Shown: in pieces, positions 29,487 through 38,576 of the stretch
How the letters are laid out: the number at the start of each line of letters is the position of its first letter
Numbering within the stretch: the first letter of the stretch is position 1
Assembly (NCBI RefSeq): GCF_000758545.1
Contig: NZ_CP009279.1
Span: 186,001 to 250,000 of the forward strand
From: Paenibacillus sp. FSL H7-0737
Lineage (GTDB): Bacteria > Bacillota > Bacilli > Paenibacillales > Paenibacillaceae
Reading direction: 5' to 3'
Length of the DNA stretch: 64,000 nucleotides
Position numbers and translations under genes: made by a program
The notes under the pieces: model-generated
What the model was told of the DNA's origin: nothing
Database searches by the model: none
The model's input: only the letters and a program-made list of their open reading frames with translations

Positions 29487-30743
29487 ATGATGAATTTTAT
29501 AAAAGATCAACTAGCAGGATACGGTGTAAGCGAACAAATGACAGGTTATCTTTCGAATATAATCATGGTCTTATTTATAGCACTACTCTCTGTACTGGCC
29601 AATTTAATAGCAAAAAAAATCGTGCTGAAGATAATTATTCATTTCATTAGTAAGGATCGGTATGCATGGGATAATATCGTTTTGGAGAAAAAAGTGTTTC
29701 ACAAGCTGTCGCATCTCGCGCCAGCCTTCATCATCTATTATTCTGCGTCTATCTTTCCGCTATATCAGGCCTTTATTGAAAAATCCGCCTTAACTTATAT
29801 GATTATCGTAACTATCACGGTGTTTAATGCACTACTTAATGCCATCGATGCTATTTATCGCTCATTCGAGGTCTCCAAGATTAGACCGATCAAGGGGTAC
29901 ATTCAGGTTGCAAAGATTATTCTATTTATCATTGGTGTTATTGTGGTGATCTCTAACCTCATTGGTCAGAATCCATTGATTATTCTTAGTGGGTTAGGTG
30001 CATTATCAGCTGTTTTTATGCTAATTTTCAAAGATTCTATATTGGGCTTGGTGGCAGGTGTTCAATTATCATCTAATGATATGGTGCGTGTAGGTGACTG
30101 GATCGAAATGCCTAAATATAATGCGGATGGTGATGTAATTGACATTACATTGAATACGGTAAAGGTTATGAATTTCGATAAAACAATCACCATGATTCCC
30201 AGCTACGCCCTTATTTCAGACTCGTTCAAAAACTGGAGGGGTATGCAAGTATCTGGCGGCAGAAGGATTAAACGAAGCGTTCATATCGATACAAGCAGCA
30301 TATGCTTTTGTACAAAAGAAATGATGGAGGAATTCCAGAAGATTCACTACCTTTCCGATTTTATAAGGGCAAGATTAAATGAAATTAGCATTTATAATAT
30401 CGAACATCAAATCAATACGGAGAGTAAAGTAAATGGAAGACATCTCACGAATGTTGGTGTATTCAGAGAATATATCCATGAATATCTGAGGAATCATCCT
30501 AAAATTCATAAGGATATGACGCTGATCGTCAGACAGCTAGCACCAGAGGATAATGGACTGCCCTTAGAAATCTACGCGTTTAGCAATGATACTAACTGGG
30601 TGGTGTATGAATCGGTTCAAGCAGATATCTTTGATCACATTTTTGCAGTTGTACCGATATTTGGGCTTCGTGTCTTCCAAAACCCGACGGGCTATGATAT
30701 TGCTCGCTTAAAAGAAAGCAAAGAGTATTCGTCTGAATACTGA
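29487..30743 (+). CDS. Mechanosensitive-channel MscS family protein (YbdG-like)
   Basis: Membrane protein of 418 residues with several N-terminal helices (about 25-45, 70-95, 100-120, 150-172). The MscS core is helix GLGALSAVFMLIFKDSILGLVAGVQLS and the beta domain VRVGDWIEMPKYNADGDVIDITLNTVKV. The insert and long C-terminal domain resemble the YbdG/YnaI-like group of E. coli, which gives a small-conductance channel tied to osmotic stress. The start is ATG 29487 after GCAGGAGG (a second ATG follows at once). Monocistronic, with a strong terminator. Confidence 0.9.
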   Translation: MMNFIKDQLAGYGVSEQMTGYLSNIIMVLFIALLSVLANLIAKKIVLKIIIHFISKDRYAWDNIVLEKKVFHKLSHLAPAFIIYYSASIFPLYQAFIEKSALTYMIIVTITVFNALLNAIDAIYRSFEVSKIRPIKGYIQVAKIILFIIGVIVVISNLIGQNPLIILSGLGALSAVFMLIFKDSILGLVAGVQLSSNDMVRVGDWIEMPKYNADGDVIDITLNTVKVMNFDKTITMIPSYALISDSFKNWRGMQVSGGRRIKRSVHIDTSSICFCTKEMMEEFQKIHYLSDFIRARLNEISIYNIEHQINTESKVNGRHLTNVGVFREYIHEYLRNHPKIHKDMTLIVRQLAPEDNGLPLEIYAFSNDTNWVVYESVQADIFDHIFAVVPIFGLRVFQNPTGYDIARLKESKEYSSEY

Positions 30744-30785
30744 AGATAAGAATGATTTGCAGGAGAAGGCATTTCTTAATATCAG

Positions 30786-30816
30786 TAAAAAAGCGACCAT
30801 CGTGGTCGCTTTTTTA
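30786..30816 (+). terminator. Terminator after the MscS gene
   Basis: AAAAAAGCGACC/GGTCGCTTTTTT with a five-base loop; symmetric, so it also ends minus-strand transcripts from the small ORF. Confidence 0.9.
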
Positions 30817-30884
30817 CGTTTTTTTCATTTTGGAAAGGATCATAAAACGCGCGATTTATTGGGGTGCGGACATAGCTGAAGACT

Positions 30885-31061
30885 CTAATGGAAGTTCCCA
30901 GATTCATTTTCTGAGAATTTGCCATCGCTGTCATGCAGAGCTTGTTTGCGGCGATCATTACGGGCTTGTTGCTGCTGTTGGGCTTCCAGGCTGTTTACGG
31001 GCGTGGCTTCCAGTTCTTTTACTGTGTTGATTAGATTCTTATCTGGTTGATTTGCACTCAT
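30885..31061 (-). CDS. Small 58-residue hydrophilic protein, unannotated type
   Basis: Minus-strand ORF starting ATG at 31061 just after AAGGGAGGAGCT, an excellent Shine-Dalgarno, and ending at TAG 30885. It begins MSANQPDKNLINTVKELEAT, has a run of five Gln near residues 28-32 and a basic ARNDRRKQ segment, and no membrane helix. The MscS terminator lies 70-100 bases downstream and works in both directions. I do not recognise the family. Its signals make it more credible than the longer plus-strand ORF over the same place, which lacks an initiation site. Confidence 0.65.
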   Translation of the reverse strand: MSANQPDKNLINTVKELEATPVNSLEAQQQQQARNDRRKQALHDSDGKFSENESGNFH

Positions 31062-31396
31062 TTGAAAGCTCCTCCCTTGATTATCTAATGGTTGTGAATT
31101 TTATTATGTGCTGGCTACTGTGTGGTTATTCGTGTTGTATTTTCACAAGAGCACAGGATACATTGCTGAAAGTACGGGTGTATCAATGCTCTGTCCTATA
31201 ATCATTAACTCAGAATACTGTTAGATGTGAAAAATATGAGGAAATGATTGTATCGGAACTGATTTCTGTTCTGATATGTTGAGGATGTTTTAGTCCCATA
31301 AAATGTAATATTTCAGGAGGTGAAAAGGAAACTTTATATCTTCTTGCAAACGGTTACAATTCTATCTGCAACAAATTAGAATCAGGAGGGAATAAA
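31062..31396. promoter_or_regulatory. Intergenic region with cre site ahead of the pectate lyase
   Basis: The sequence TGCAAACGGTTACA (31345-31358) matches the catabolite-responsive-element consensus at 13 of 14 positions, about 40 bases before the start. It fits binding by CcpA or by another LacI-family regulator. The rest is AT-rich and would hold the divergent promoters of the small ORF and the lyase. Confidence 0.7.
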
Positions 31397-33538
31397 ATGA
31401 AAAAAAGTATTGCCAAGGTAATCAGTATTGGTGTGTTGTTTTCTCTTGCACTTTCTTTGATAGCAGGTGGATGGACAAATACAGTAGTTCATGCTGCTGG
31501 TCTTTCGATAACAGGCAGTGGAGGCTGGAATGAAGCGGCATATGTGGAATGGTCACCTGTAAGTAATGCGACAGGATATAACGTATATGTTAAACAGGCA
31601 AGCGCATCAGATTCGGGGTACCAACAGATTGATAATGAATTGATCCGCAAATATTCTTCCTATTGGAGAGCAGATGCTGTAGGGCTTGCAGCTGGAAGTT
31701 ATGTAATGAAGGTTGAAGCTACCCTGTCAGGGGGAGGAACGGCAAGTGCGGTATCAAATACGTTATCCGTAACGTCATATGATCGATCTGGGTTTGCTTT
31801 TTCGGTAAGCTCGCCATTTGGTACGGGTTCTGGCGCTTATAATGAGAATGGAACCCTCAAAAATGGTGCTCAAGTGCTGTATATAACATCTCAGAATGCG
31901 AATACCGTAACACTTGATGTGAAAATCAACAGCTCAGGTGCTGTACAAACAGGCGTTGGTCTTGGTAGCATCTTGGCTCTGAGACAAAAGGGTTATGATA
32001 CAACCCCACTTGCCATCCGAATTATCGGTAAAGTTACAGCCGCTGACCTGAGTGGTCAGCTTAACAGCAGTGGATATCTTGAAGTCAAAGGTAAAAACAA
32101 TTATTCAGAAATGAATATTACAATCGAAGGTATCGGAAAAGATGCTTATGCATACGGCTGGGGATTGCTGCTTAGATATGTTGGTAATTTGGAAGTAAGA
32201 AATCTGGGTGTAATGTTATTTCCTGACGATGGCATTTCAATGGATACAGGCAATGCGAATGTATGGGTGCATAATAATGATATTTTCTATGGATCTGCAG
32301 GGAGCGATGCGGACCAAGCCAAAGGTGACGGGTCTACGGACCTCAAAAAAGGATCAACGTATATTACGATCTCGTACAACCATTACTTTGATTCCGGAAA
32401 AGCTGCTCTAGTCGGACTTAGTGAGTCGGCAGAATTCTTTGTTACCTTCCACCATAACTGGTTTGATCATTCGGACTCCCGTCATCCGCGGATCAGAGTG
32501 GCCTCTGTTCATGTCTATAATAACTTCTATGATGGAGTCTCGAAATATGGTGTCGGCGTTACAACCGGAGCTTCGGCCTTTGTGGAATCCAATGTTTTTA
32601 GAAATACTAAAGACCCAATGCTTAGTTCCTTACAGGGTACAGATGCTTTAGGTGAGGGTACGTTCTCGGGTGAAAATGGAGGTGTGATTAAAGCTTATAA
32701 CAATCTAATTGTTGGTGCTTCAAGTCTTATCTACGCTAACTCCAATACAGGGACAGCTCCTGCTAATGCAACCTCATTTGACGCCTACTTAGCTTCGTCG
32801 AGAAATGAAACCGTCCCAAGCTCATACAAAGCATTAAAAGGCGGAACAGCTTATAATAACTTCGATACGAGCATCCAAACTGGAGTGAACGTATCGAATA
32901 TTGACAACGTAAGCAATGTAGAACAGGTTGTTACGGCAAAAGCCGGACGCCTGAATGGCGGAGACTTCATATGGGCATTTAATGATTCCGTGGATGACGC
33001 ATCGTATGCACTGAACACAGCACTGATGTCTGCAATCAGAAGCTACACAACGGGGCTTGTCTCTGTAGGGGGCAATTCAAACCCGACGATCCCTTCGCCG
33101 ACTTCATCAGCAACACCTGTGCCAACAGCGACTCCATCTCCAACAATAGCACCAACAGCAACACCTGTACCGACAACGACACCGACGGCAACGCCAGTGC
33201 CAACAGCGGGAGTAACCGTTCATAACTTTACCACTGATGGAACAACGAGCAGCTTCTTCAATATCCAAGGAAATCTCTCAACAAGTAAGGGAAATGTGAC
33301 ATATCAGGGTTTAACCCTAACCCAATGTCTAAAAATCGAGAGTGCAACCAGTATTCAGTTCACAGCTGCTAAAGCTTCAACCCTAACCCTAGTGTTCAAT
33401 ACAGAAGGAACTAGAATCAAAGTGGATGGAACAAATTATCCTATAACGAATGGCATTGCCACTGTCTCCCTTACGGCGGGCGCACATACCATTACGAAGG
33501 ATAGTACGGCGAATCTGTATTATATGAAGTTGGAATAG
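31397..33538 (+). CDS. Secreted pectate lyase (PL1-like) with C-terminal accessory domain
   Basis: Extracellular polysaccharide lyase of 713 residues. The signal peptide is about 1-33 (cleavage near VVHAAG). Residues 34-127 look like a fibronectin-III-type domain (AAYVEWSPVSNATGYNVYVK). The parallel beta-helix catalytic part spans about 130-550, with VWVHNNDIFYG, ITISYNHYFDSGKAALVG, and SDSRHPRIRVASVHVYNNFY carrying the conserved catalytic Arg region. A Pro/Thr linker (about 563-605) leads to a C-terminal domain of about 105 residues that may bind carbohydrate. ATG 31397 follows TCAGGAGGG. A cre site upstream suggests sugar repression. It appears to be alone in its unit, with a long perfect terminator. 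Confidence 0.9.
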   Translation: MKKSIAKVISIGVLFSLALSLIAGGWTNTVVHAAGLSITGSGGWNEAAYVEWSPVSNATGYNVYVKQASASDSGYQQIDNELIRKYSSYWRADAVGLAAGSYVMKVEATLSGGGTASAVSNTLSVTSYDRSGFAFSVSSPFGTGSGAYNENGTLKNGAQVLYITSQNANTVTLDVKINSSGAVQTGVGLGSILALRQKGYDTTPLAIRIIGKVTAADLSGQLNSSGYLEVKGKNNYSEMNITIEGIGKDAYAYGWGLLLRYVGNLEVRNLGVMLFPDDGISMDTGNANVWVHNNDIFYGSAGSDADQAKGDGSTDLKKGSTYITISYNHYFDSGKAALVGLSESAEFFVTFHHNWFDHSDSRHPRIRVASVHVYNNFYDGVSKYGVGVTTGASAFVESNVFRNTKDPMLSSLQGTDALGEGTFSGENGGVIKAYNNLIVGASSLIYANSNTGTAPANATSFDAYLASSRNETVPSSYKALKGGTAYNNFDTSIQTGVNVSNIDNVSNVEQVVTAKAGRLNGGDFIWAFNDSVDDASYALNTALMSAIRSYTTGLVSVGGNSNPTIPSPTSSATPVPTATPSPTIAPTATPVPTTTPTATPVPTAGVTVHNFTTDGTTSSFFNIQGNLSTSKGNVTYQGLTLTQCLKIESATSIQFTAAKASTLTLVFNTEGTRIKVDGTNYPITNGIATVSLTAGAHTITKDSTANLYYMKLE

Positions 33539-33608
33539 ATAGTTTTTTTCTAAACCGTGCTTCCATAAACTTTTCAAGCAGCGGTTCGACGTGCCTCAGC
33601 TTCAAAAG

Positions 33609-33652
33609 GATCACAAGAAAAGCGACCTTTAAGGGTCGCTTTTCTTGTGATC
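33609..33652 (+). terminator. Long terminator after the pectate lyase
   Basis: Nineteen-base perfect arms (33609-33627 and 33634-33652) with core AAAAGCGACC/GGTCGCTTTT. The core sequence AGCGACC is the same as in the MscS terminator at 30786. Confidence 0.85.
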
Positions 33653-33779
33653 TTATTACTTGAATCATGCCGACGCAGCCGTGGTCGGATGCGCTAACGC
33701 TGATCTTACGATTGCTAGACAGTTTAGTACGATTTGCTAATATGTACTTAAGTAAATAACTTAATAGAGGAGGAATCCA

Positions 33780-34106
33780 ATGGATAAATACAATATCCAT
33801 AGCGACTTTGAACCCTACGCGAAGACGACACTTCCATTAAATCCTTTGTTATTACCAATTTTGAATAAACTCATTGCGAGAAGTGTGAATAAATTCAACT
33901 CACCTGAAGGTATGAATGTAACGACAGAAGTTATTCCAGGCTATAAAAGCGGGACAGTCGAGATGACGATAATTGAACCTGGGTTGAGGTTGAAGTGTAT
34001 TATACCAAGGGGACCATTCATGGGTATGATATAGCGGAAAAAAAGTGAAATTGTGCAGGAGAGTGTAGCAAGAAGAATTGAGGCCTTACGAAGAGCTTTT
34101 AAGTAG
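33780..34106 (+). pseudogene. Alpha/beta hydrolase pseudogene with internal deletion
   Basis: The first 66 codons (MDKYNIHSDFEPYAKTTLPL, PLLLPILNKLIARSVNKF, VIPGYKSGTVEMTIIEP) look like the N-terminus of a 300-residue HGG-type esterase. The sequence then becomes garbled near CIIPRGPFMG, where the oxyanion-hole HGG would lie, and meets a TAG at 34032. In the same frame after that stop come 23 residues, KSEIVQESVARRIEALRRAF at their core, which look like the natural C-terminus. The nucleophile, Asp and His are all missing. A Shine-Dalgarno (AGAGGAGG) and a terminator remain, so this is a deleted relic rather than a small gene. Confidence 0.7.
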
Positions 34107-34111
34107 AAAAT

Positions 34112-34164
34112 AAGAGTCAAGCCATGAGCATCCTTTCGATGATCCATGCGTTTGATTCTTTTTT
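34112..34164 (+). terminator. Terminator after the hydrolase relic
   Basis: Long imperfect hairpin (GAGTCAAG..CCATG..GCATC against GATG..CATG..TTTGATTC) followed by six Ts. Confidence 0.7.
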
Positions 34165-34330
34165 ATTTAAATATCCATAAAATGTAAAAATGTCATATGA
34201 TAATTTGATGACTACAGTCACTATTTATCTTAATTTAAAAGTATTACAATAAAGGATGGTCCTAAAGATTTAACTTTTGCTAGAGTTGAAGCCTAATAGA
34301 AATTATAAAATGATACACTGGAGGCTGCTC

Positions 34331-35020
34331 TTGAAGATGAACCCACAACTGTTACGAGATTTCCCATTCTTCGAACATCTTGATGATGAATATTTAGCTG
34401 AAATTGCCAAGTTATGTAGCGAGCGTACTTATATAAAGGGAGAGTCTATCTTTTTTGAAGGTGAAGAGGGAGAGGAACTCTATCTGGTTATATCTGGAGT
34501 TGTTCAAATCTATCAAGATAACCACTCAAGGGATGTAATCCTTTCTATTTTTAGAGAAGGTGATTTCTTTGGAGAGATGGCTTTATTGCAAAATGAAAGA
34601 GCACGTTCTGCGTCTGCAAGAACCATTGAGAAATCCACCTTATGTATTCTGAAAAAACGCGATTTCATACCCTTATTAAAAAGTAATCCAGAAATATTAA
34701 TCGGCATTTTGGAAACAGCGTTAGATCGTCTACGTGATGCCAATAAATTAATAACAGACTTGACCGTTATTGACGTGCGTACGCGCATTGCTCGCGTGTT
34801 GTTGCGTCTAACAGAACAGCATGGAGTGCCCTCTGATGAGGGTGTTCTAATCGATTTGAAGCTGACGCATCAACACCTGGCGGATATGACAGGAACGGCG
34901 CGTGAGACCGTGACAAAATCATTGCTTGGATTACAGGATGAGCAGTTAATACGTATTGATCAGAGGAAAATACTCGTGTGCAACATAGATAGACTTAGAA
35001 ATATACTTGATGTAATTTGA
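34331..35020 (+). CDS. Crp/Fnr-family transcriptional regulator
   Basis: Regulator of 229 residues. The N-terminal cyclic-nucleotide-binding-type barrel is at about 10-125 (GESIFFEGEEGEELYLVISG, GDFFGEMALLQNERARSASA). The C-terminal HTH is at about 150-220 (LTHQHLADMTGTARETVTKSL). No Cys cluster for an Fe-S centre is visible. I place the start at TTG 34331 (MKMNPQLLRDFPFF), six bases after CTGGAGG; ATG 34337 is an alternative, and the far upstream ATG-like starts have no site. A palindrome TGACTACAGTCA at 34209-34220 may be its operator. It precedes a membrane-anchored protein and a PrsW fusion that itself carries two similar sensor domains. Confidence 0.92.
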   Translation: MKMNPQLLRDFPFFEHLDDEYLAEIAKLCSERTYIKGESIFFEGEEGEELYLVISGVVQIYQDNHSRDVILSIFREGDFFGEMALLQNERARSASARTIEKSTLCILKKRDFIPLLKSNPEILIGILETALDRLRDANKLITDLTVIDVRTRIARVLLRLTEQHGVPSDEGVLIDLKLTHQHLADMTGTARETVTKSLLGLQDEQLIRIDQRKILVCNIDRLRNILDVI

Positions 35021-35164
35021 GTCCGACTATTTGGAAATTGTAATTGGGGTTACAGACCATTAATCACCCAAAATGATATAACAATATTAACAAAGAAAGC
35101 GCATATTTGGATTTGTTAATCGCAATGACGCAATGATCATCCATAAATGAAAAGAGGAAATGAA

Positions 35165-35788
35165 ATGAGCGTGAAAAAATTAGTTTTATCTATGTCAGGT
35201 ACTTTTGTACTGGGGATCATTGTAGGAGGGGCTTTGTTGTATAACAATTCGGTGTATAACTCTGTTAAGGATGCCCTGAATGGAAATGCCACGCAAAATT
35301 CGGTAGGTAGCGTTGATATGAGTGGTATGACACAGGTTAACATTCAGGGCATGGATCTTGAAGCAGCAATGATGGCTGTACAGTCGAATCGTGCAAGTAT
35401 GTTAGAGGATCAGTTGAAAGATCAAATCGCATCCGTACAAGCCAAGAATGAAACAATCTCAAAACTGAATCAATTGCTAGGAGTGATCAATGAAGAGCTA
35501 GCGAAGCTTCCTTCAGGTGCCGAGGCCAACGCTGCTGTAAAGCTGGCAGATGACAAGGGGGCCATGTTTACTGCTATGAGTATGGCTATACCGCAAACAA
35601 AAGGGCAACTTGAGAATCTGTTGGGACAAATCAAATCACAGATTGATAGTGCAAGTAATAGTCAGCAAATGGACATGCTGCGCCTGCAAAGTCTAACGAA
35701 TAAACGTAACGAAGCTTTTGATACAATGACAAATTTCATTAAAAAAATGCAAGATTCCAGAAGTAGTGTTATTGGAAATATGCGGTGA
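35165..35788 (+). CDS. Membrane-anchored coiled-coil protein next to the PrsW fusion
   Basis: Protein of 207 residues with one N-terminal hydrophobic helix (about 7-27, LVLSMSGTFVLGIIVGGALL) and no clear cleavage site, so it is probably a single-pass protein with the rest outside. Residues about 75-207 are highly helical (ASMLEDQLKDQIASVQAKNE, ISKLNQLLGVINEELAKL, LQSLTNKRNEAFDTMTNF), with heptad-like spacing. I cannot assign it to a family; helical secreted structural proteins look similar in general. ATG 35165 follows GAGGAAA (an earlier ATG at 35147 has no site). It ends 12 bases before the PrsW gene, so the two are very likely co-translated. Confidence 0.8.
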   Translation: MSVKKLVLSMSGTFVLGIIVGGALLYNNSVYNSVKDALNGNATQNSVGSVDMSGMTQVNIQGMDLEAAMMAVQSNRASMLEDQLKDQIASVQAKNETISKLNQLLGVINEELAKLPSGAEANAAVKLADDKGAMFTAMSMAIPQTKGQLENLLGQIKSQIDSASNSQQMDMLRLQSLTNKRNEAFDTMTNFIKKMQDSRSSVIGNMR

Positions 35789-35800
35789 TGAGTTAAACCT

Positions 35801-37621
35801 ATGATACCAAGTGCTGCAGTAGATTTTCTACGTGATCATCCGTTATTACGAGGTATTCCTGATGATGAGCTACGAAATGTAATTAATGCTATAAAACTTG
35901 TGTCTTTAGAGGATGGACAACGACTTCTTATGGAAGAGTCCACCTCTAAGGACTGTTTCATTATATGGCAAGGGAAAGTGCAAGTCACCTCAGTGAACTT
36001 AGTTGGAAAGGCGTTGCTCTTAGCTGAACTTGGACCGGGAGAGTTAGTAGGAGAGATTGGTCTTATTCGGAACGTACAAAGATCAGCTAGTGTTACGGCA
36101 ATCGGGACAGTAGAAGCGTTGCGTCTGGACCGTTCCTCGTTCGAATATTTGGCGAGCCTGAGTCCGCTATTTTATGAGAGTGTGCTTGTGAACATACGGA
36201 TTCGAATGATCCATAGTATGCTTCGCAAAGCGACAATCTGGTCGGTCATCCCTGATGCTGAACTTCGGGGTCTTGCAGAGATTACGACGATCAAGAAAGT
36301 AACGAAGGGCGAAGAGATTATCGTAGAAGGTGCGGTAATGGATCAATTTTTCATGATTAGTAGCGGGAGTATCGAACTTCACGGTCAAAAGCGGCGCAAG
36401 ACTGTTCTTCGTGAAGGGGATTTTTATGGAGAGACAGAGTTACTAACAGACGCAGCCTCCTTGCACACGTTGATCGCGTTAGAAGATAGTGAACTGCTAA
36501 TCATGGGTAAGTTAGAATTCTTAACTATACTTGACTATTATGCTCCGGTTCGTCAACAACTCATAGAGGTTCTAAATATACGAACACCCCATATGTTGGA
36601 GAAAGCGACCATCGCCTTCGGCGGGGAGTCTGTTGCAGAGGATAATAAATCGCTACCTAAGGCCAAGGACAAGTGGATGGAGCAATTACTCTGGTTGGTC
36701 GGTGGATTCCTTGTCTTATCCTTCTTGGCACTGTTCCTTCATAGCCAATGGTGGAAGATCGCCGCCTTAATTGTTGGAGGTGTGGTGGGTCCCCTAGCAT
36801 TCGTAGCTTTTGTGAGAAATCAGCAGTTAATAGGCTTTCGTCAGAGGAGGCTTGGTTTAGTTTTTGTGTCTACCGCCATTGTTGCTATCCCTCTGGCTTG
36901 GTATTTAGAGCGGATTTGGCTTTTTGAAGTCAAAGCAAGTTCCTTTGACTTTTCGCAGTTTTACGTGCCTTTGTCTGTAGCTCTAATAGAAGAAACTGCA
37001 AAATTATTAGTCTGTGTGATGCTCGTTCGAACGCGAAAAATCCATTTTCTGATGGATGCAGTGGTGTTTGGTGCCGCAGCAGGAATGGGATTCGCTGCAG
37101 TGGAAAGTATTATTTATGGATGGGTGCATATAGACGAAGCCTCTTCACTTGGGATGCTCGCCGTCCTATGGATGAGAGCATTATTATCGCCATTCGGTCA
37201 TGGAACATGGACTGCGATTGCAACTGTGGGTATCTGGTATGCAAGCAGTATGCATAAGCACTCGAATTTGGGGGACGGTAGACCGTGGACGAGAGGGCTA
37301 CGTGCAATGGGGATGTTTTTGGCAGCAGTCGTGATGCATGCACTATGGAATTATCACTTTGAATCGGGTCTGATGAAGGCGGGGGCTATGGCTGTAGTCG
37401 GGTTTATAGGACTCTATTTATTATTCTCACTTATTCGTAGGGGAAGAAAAGAGGAGTTCCATGCATTGAATATGTTGAATCCAACCACGCATGAGGCGAT
37501 AAGGCATGACGATCAAGTGAAGCCCATGACGCAGGAGCTTTACTGTGAAGGCTGCGGGTCATTGTCTCCTCAGGGTACCCGCTATTGTGCACGCTGTGGC
37601 CAAGCATTAAGGGTTAAATGA
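35801..37621 (+). CDS. Two cNMP-binding-type domains fused to a PrsW intramembrane protease and zinc ribbon
   Basis: Multi-domain membrane protein of 606 residues. Residues about 10-130 and 135-260 are two cyclic-nucleotide-binding-type barrels (GPGELVGEIGLIRNVQRSAS, EGDFYGETELLTDAASLHT). From about 290 there are eight or so membrane helices containing the PrsW signature: EETAK near 397, GAAAGMGFAAVESIIYG near 427, SPFGHGTWTA near 463-472 and HALWNY near 513. These are the conserved Glu and His residues of the glutamic-type intramembrane protease. A CEGC..CARCG zinc ribbon closes the chain (about 581-600). B. subtilis PrsW cleaves the anti-sigma factor RsiW. No good Shine-Dalgarno precedes ATG 35801, so translation probably depends on coupling to the gene before. 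Confidence 0.88.
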   Translation: MIPSAAVDFLRDHPLLRGIPDDELRNVINAIKLVSLEDGQRLLMEESTSKDCFIIWQGKVQVTSVNLVGKALLLAELGPGELVGEIGLIRNVQRSASVTAIGTVEALRLDRSSFEYLASLSPLFYESVLVNIRIRMIHSMLRKATIWSVIPDAELRGLAEITTIKKVTKGEEIIVEGAVMDQFFMISSGSIELHGQKRRKTVLREGDFYGETELLTDAASLHTLIALEDSELLIMGKLEFLTILDYYAPVRQQLIEVLNIRTPHMLEKATIAFGGESVAEDNKSLPKAKDKWMEQLLWLVGGFLVLSFLALFLHSQWWKIAALIVGGVVGPLAFVAFVRNQQLIGFRQRRLGLVFVSTAIVAIPLAWYLERIWLFEVKASSFDFSQFYVPLSVALIEETAKLLVCVMLVRTRKIHFLMDAVVFGAAAGMGFAAVESIIYGWVHIDEASSLGMLAVLWMRALLSPFGHGTWTAIATVGIWYASSMHKHSNLGDGRPWTRGLRAMGMFLAAVVMHALWNYHFESGLMKAGAMAVVGFIGLYLLFSLIRRGRKEEFHALNMLNPTTHEAIRHDDQVKPMTQELYCEGCGSLSPQGTRYCARCGQALRVK

Positions 37622-37643
37622 TAATTAACTCTGACATAGATCC

Positions 37644-37677
37644 AAAAGCTCCATTCCTAGAGGAACGGAGCTTTTTT
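37644..37677 (+). terminator. Terminator after the PrsW fusion gene
   Basis: AAAAGCTCC..TTCC / GGAA..GGAGCTTTT hairpin with a four-base loop and a T-run. The 280 bases that follow up to the next gene show nothing I can support. Confidence 0.85.
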
Positions 37678-37959
37678 ACGTGTTTATTTAGAAGCATGTG
37701 AAGGATTGGATGGATTGCAAGCTCAATCCAGTGTAGACCCGAAATATTCCACTTCACTGAAACCCCGCAACCGAGGTGCGTCCTACGAAACCGGGTAAAA
37801 CCAGAATATTCACGAGCTAAACGTACGTATTCCGAAACAAACAATCAGCAATTGCTCCCGGATCGACAGCCAAGGGTGAAACCGCAGATTGCTGAGGGAT
37901 GAATTCCGGGGGAGGTGAGCTGGGTGCCGTGAGTTCCTGTTCCTCGATGTGGCTGCGAC

Positions 37960-38430
37960 TCACTTAGCTTCTTCACATAAATCGGAGATTGCTATGTTTT
38001 TGGTTAGTTGCAATAGAAGGTCATAGAATTGCTTTCTTTGCTCCATTGAAAGATTCTCCAGCATGTTGTCAGCGACTGTATCCTGGAAAGTAAGAACTTC
38101 CTCAATAGTGGATTGTGCAAGCTCCGTAAGCTGGATCAGTGTAGCTCGACGGTCGGTTGGATCAGGAATTCGAACGAGGAGCTTATCCTGCTCAAGTGCA
38201 TCAACAAAATCGGTAACGGTGCGTGCTTTGATCCCTAACTTAACAGCTAACTCATTCATACGGATATTGCCTGTTTCGGCAACGACTGAAAGCAGACGTA
38301 ACCTGGGACCGGAGAGATGATAAGGCGTATTAAGCGCTAATAACTGGGATTGAAATTCTGTTTTAATGTAGTTGGTTGATCTCATTAATATGTGAATGAC
38401 GTCTATCGCCTTGGGATGATCTGTGTTCAT
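37960..38430 (-). CDS. MarR-family transcriptional regulator
   Basis: Winged-helix repressor of 156 residues. The HTH is NIRMNELAVKLGIKARTVTDFVDAL and the wing DKLLVRIPDPTDRRATLIQLTELA, with the DxRR motif of the family. ATG at 38430 follows CAAGGAGGC. It is divergent from an MFS exporter whose promoter carries a perfect inverted repeat, so this is a probable local drug- or metabolite-responsive repressor of that exporter. Confidence 0.92.
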   Translation of the reverse strand: MNTDHPKAIDVIHILMRSTNYIKTEFQSQLLALNTPYHLSGPRLRLLSVVAETGNIRMNELAVKLGIKARTVTDFVDALEQDKLLVRIPDPTDRRATLIQLTELAQSTIEEVLTFQDTVADNMLENLSMEQRKQFYDLLLQLTKNIAISDLCEEAK

Positions 38431-38576
38431 GGATGTAGTGCCTCCTTGACTTTATTGTCAATTTTTCATTTTCAATTCTTGGCAACGTGAATATGTGTGC
38501 ACTCTTAATGAGTACACTCTTTATATTATACTCTTATAAGGCGTATCCAGCTATAGTTCCATGTAAAGGATATAAC

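Noticed and set aside
30752..31030. Plus-strand ORF of 92 codons after the MscS gene
   Set aside because: It runs through the MscS terminator hairpin, has no Shine-Dalgarno, and lies opposite the better-supported small minus-strand gene.
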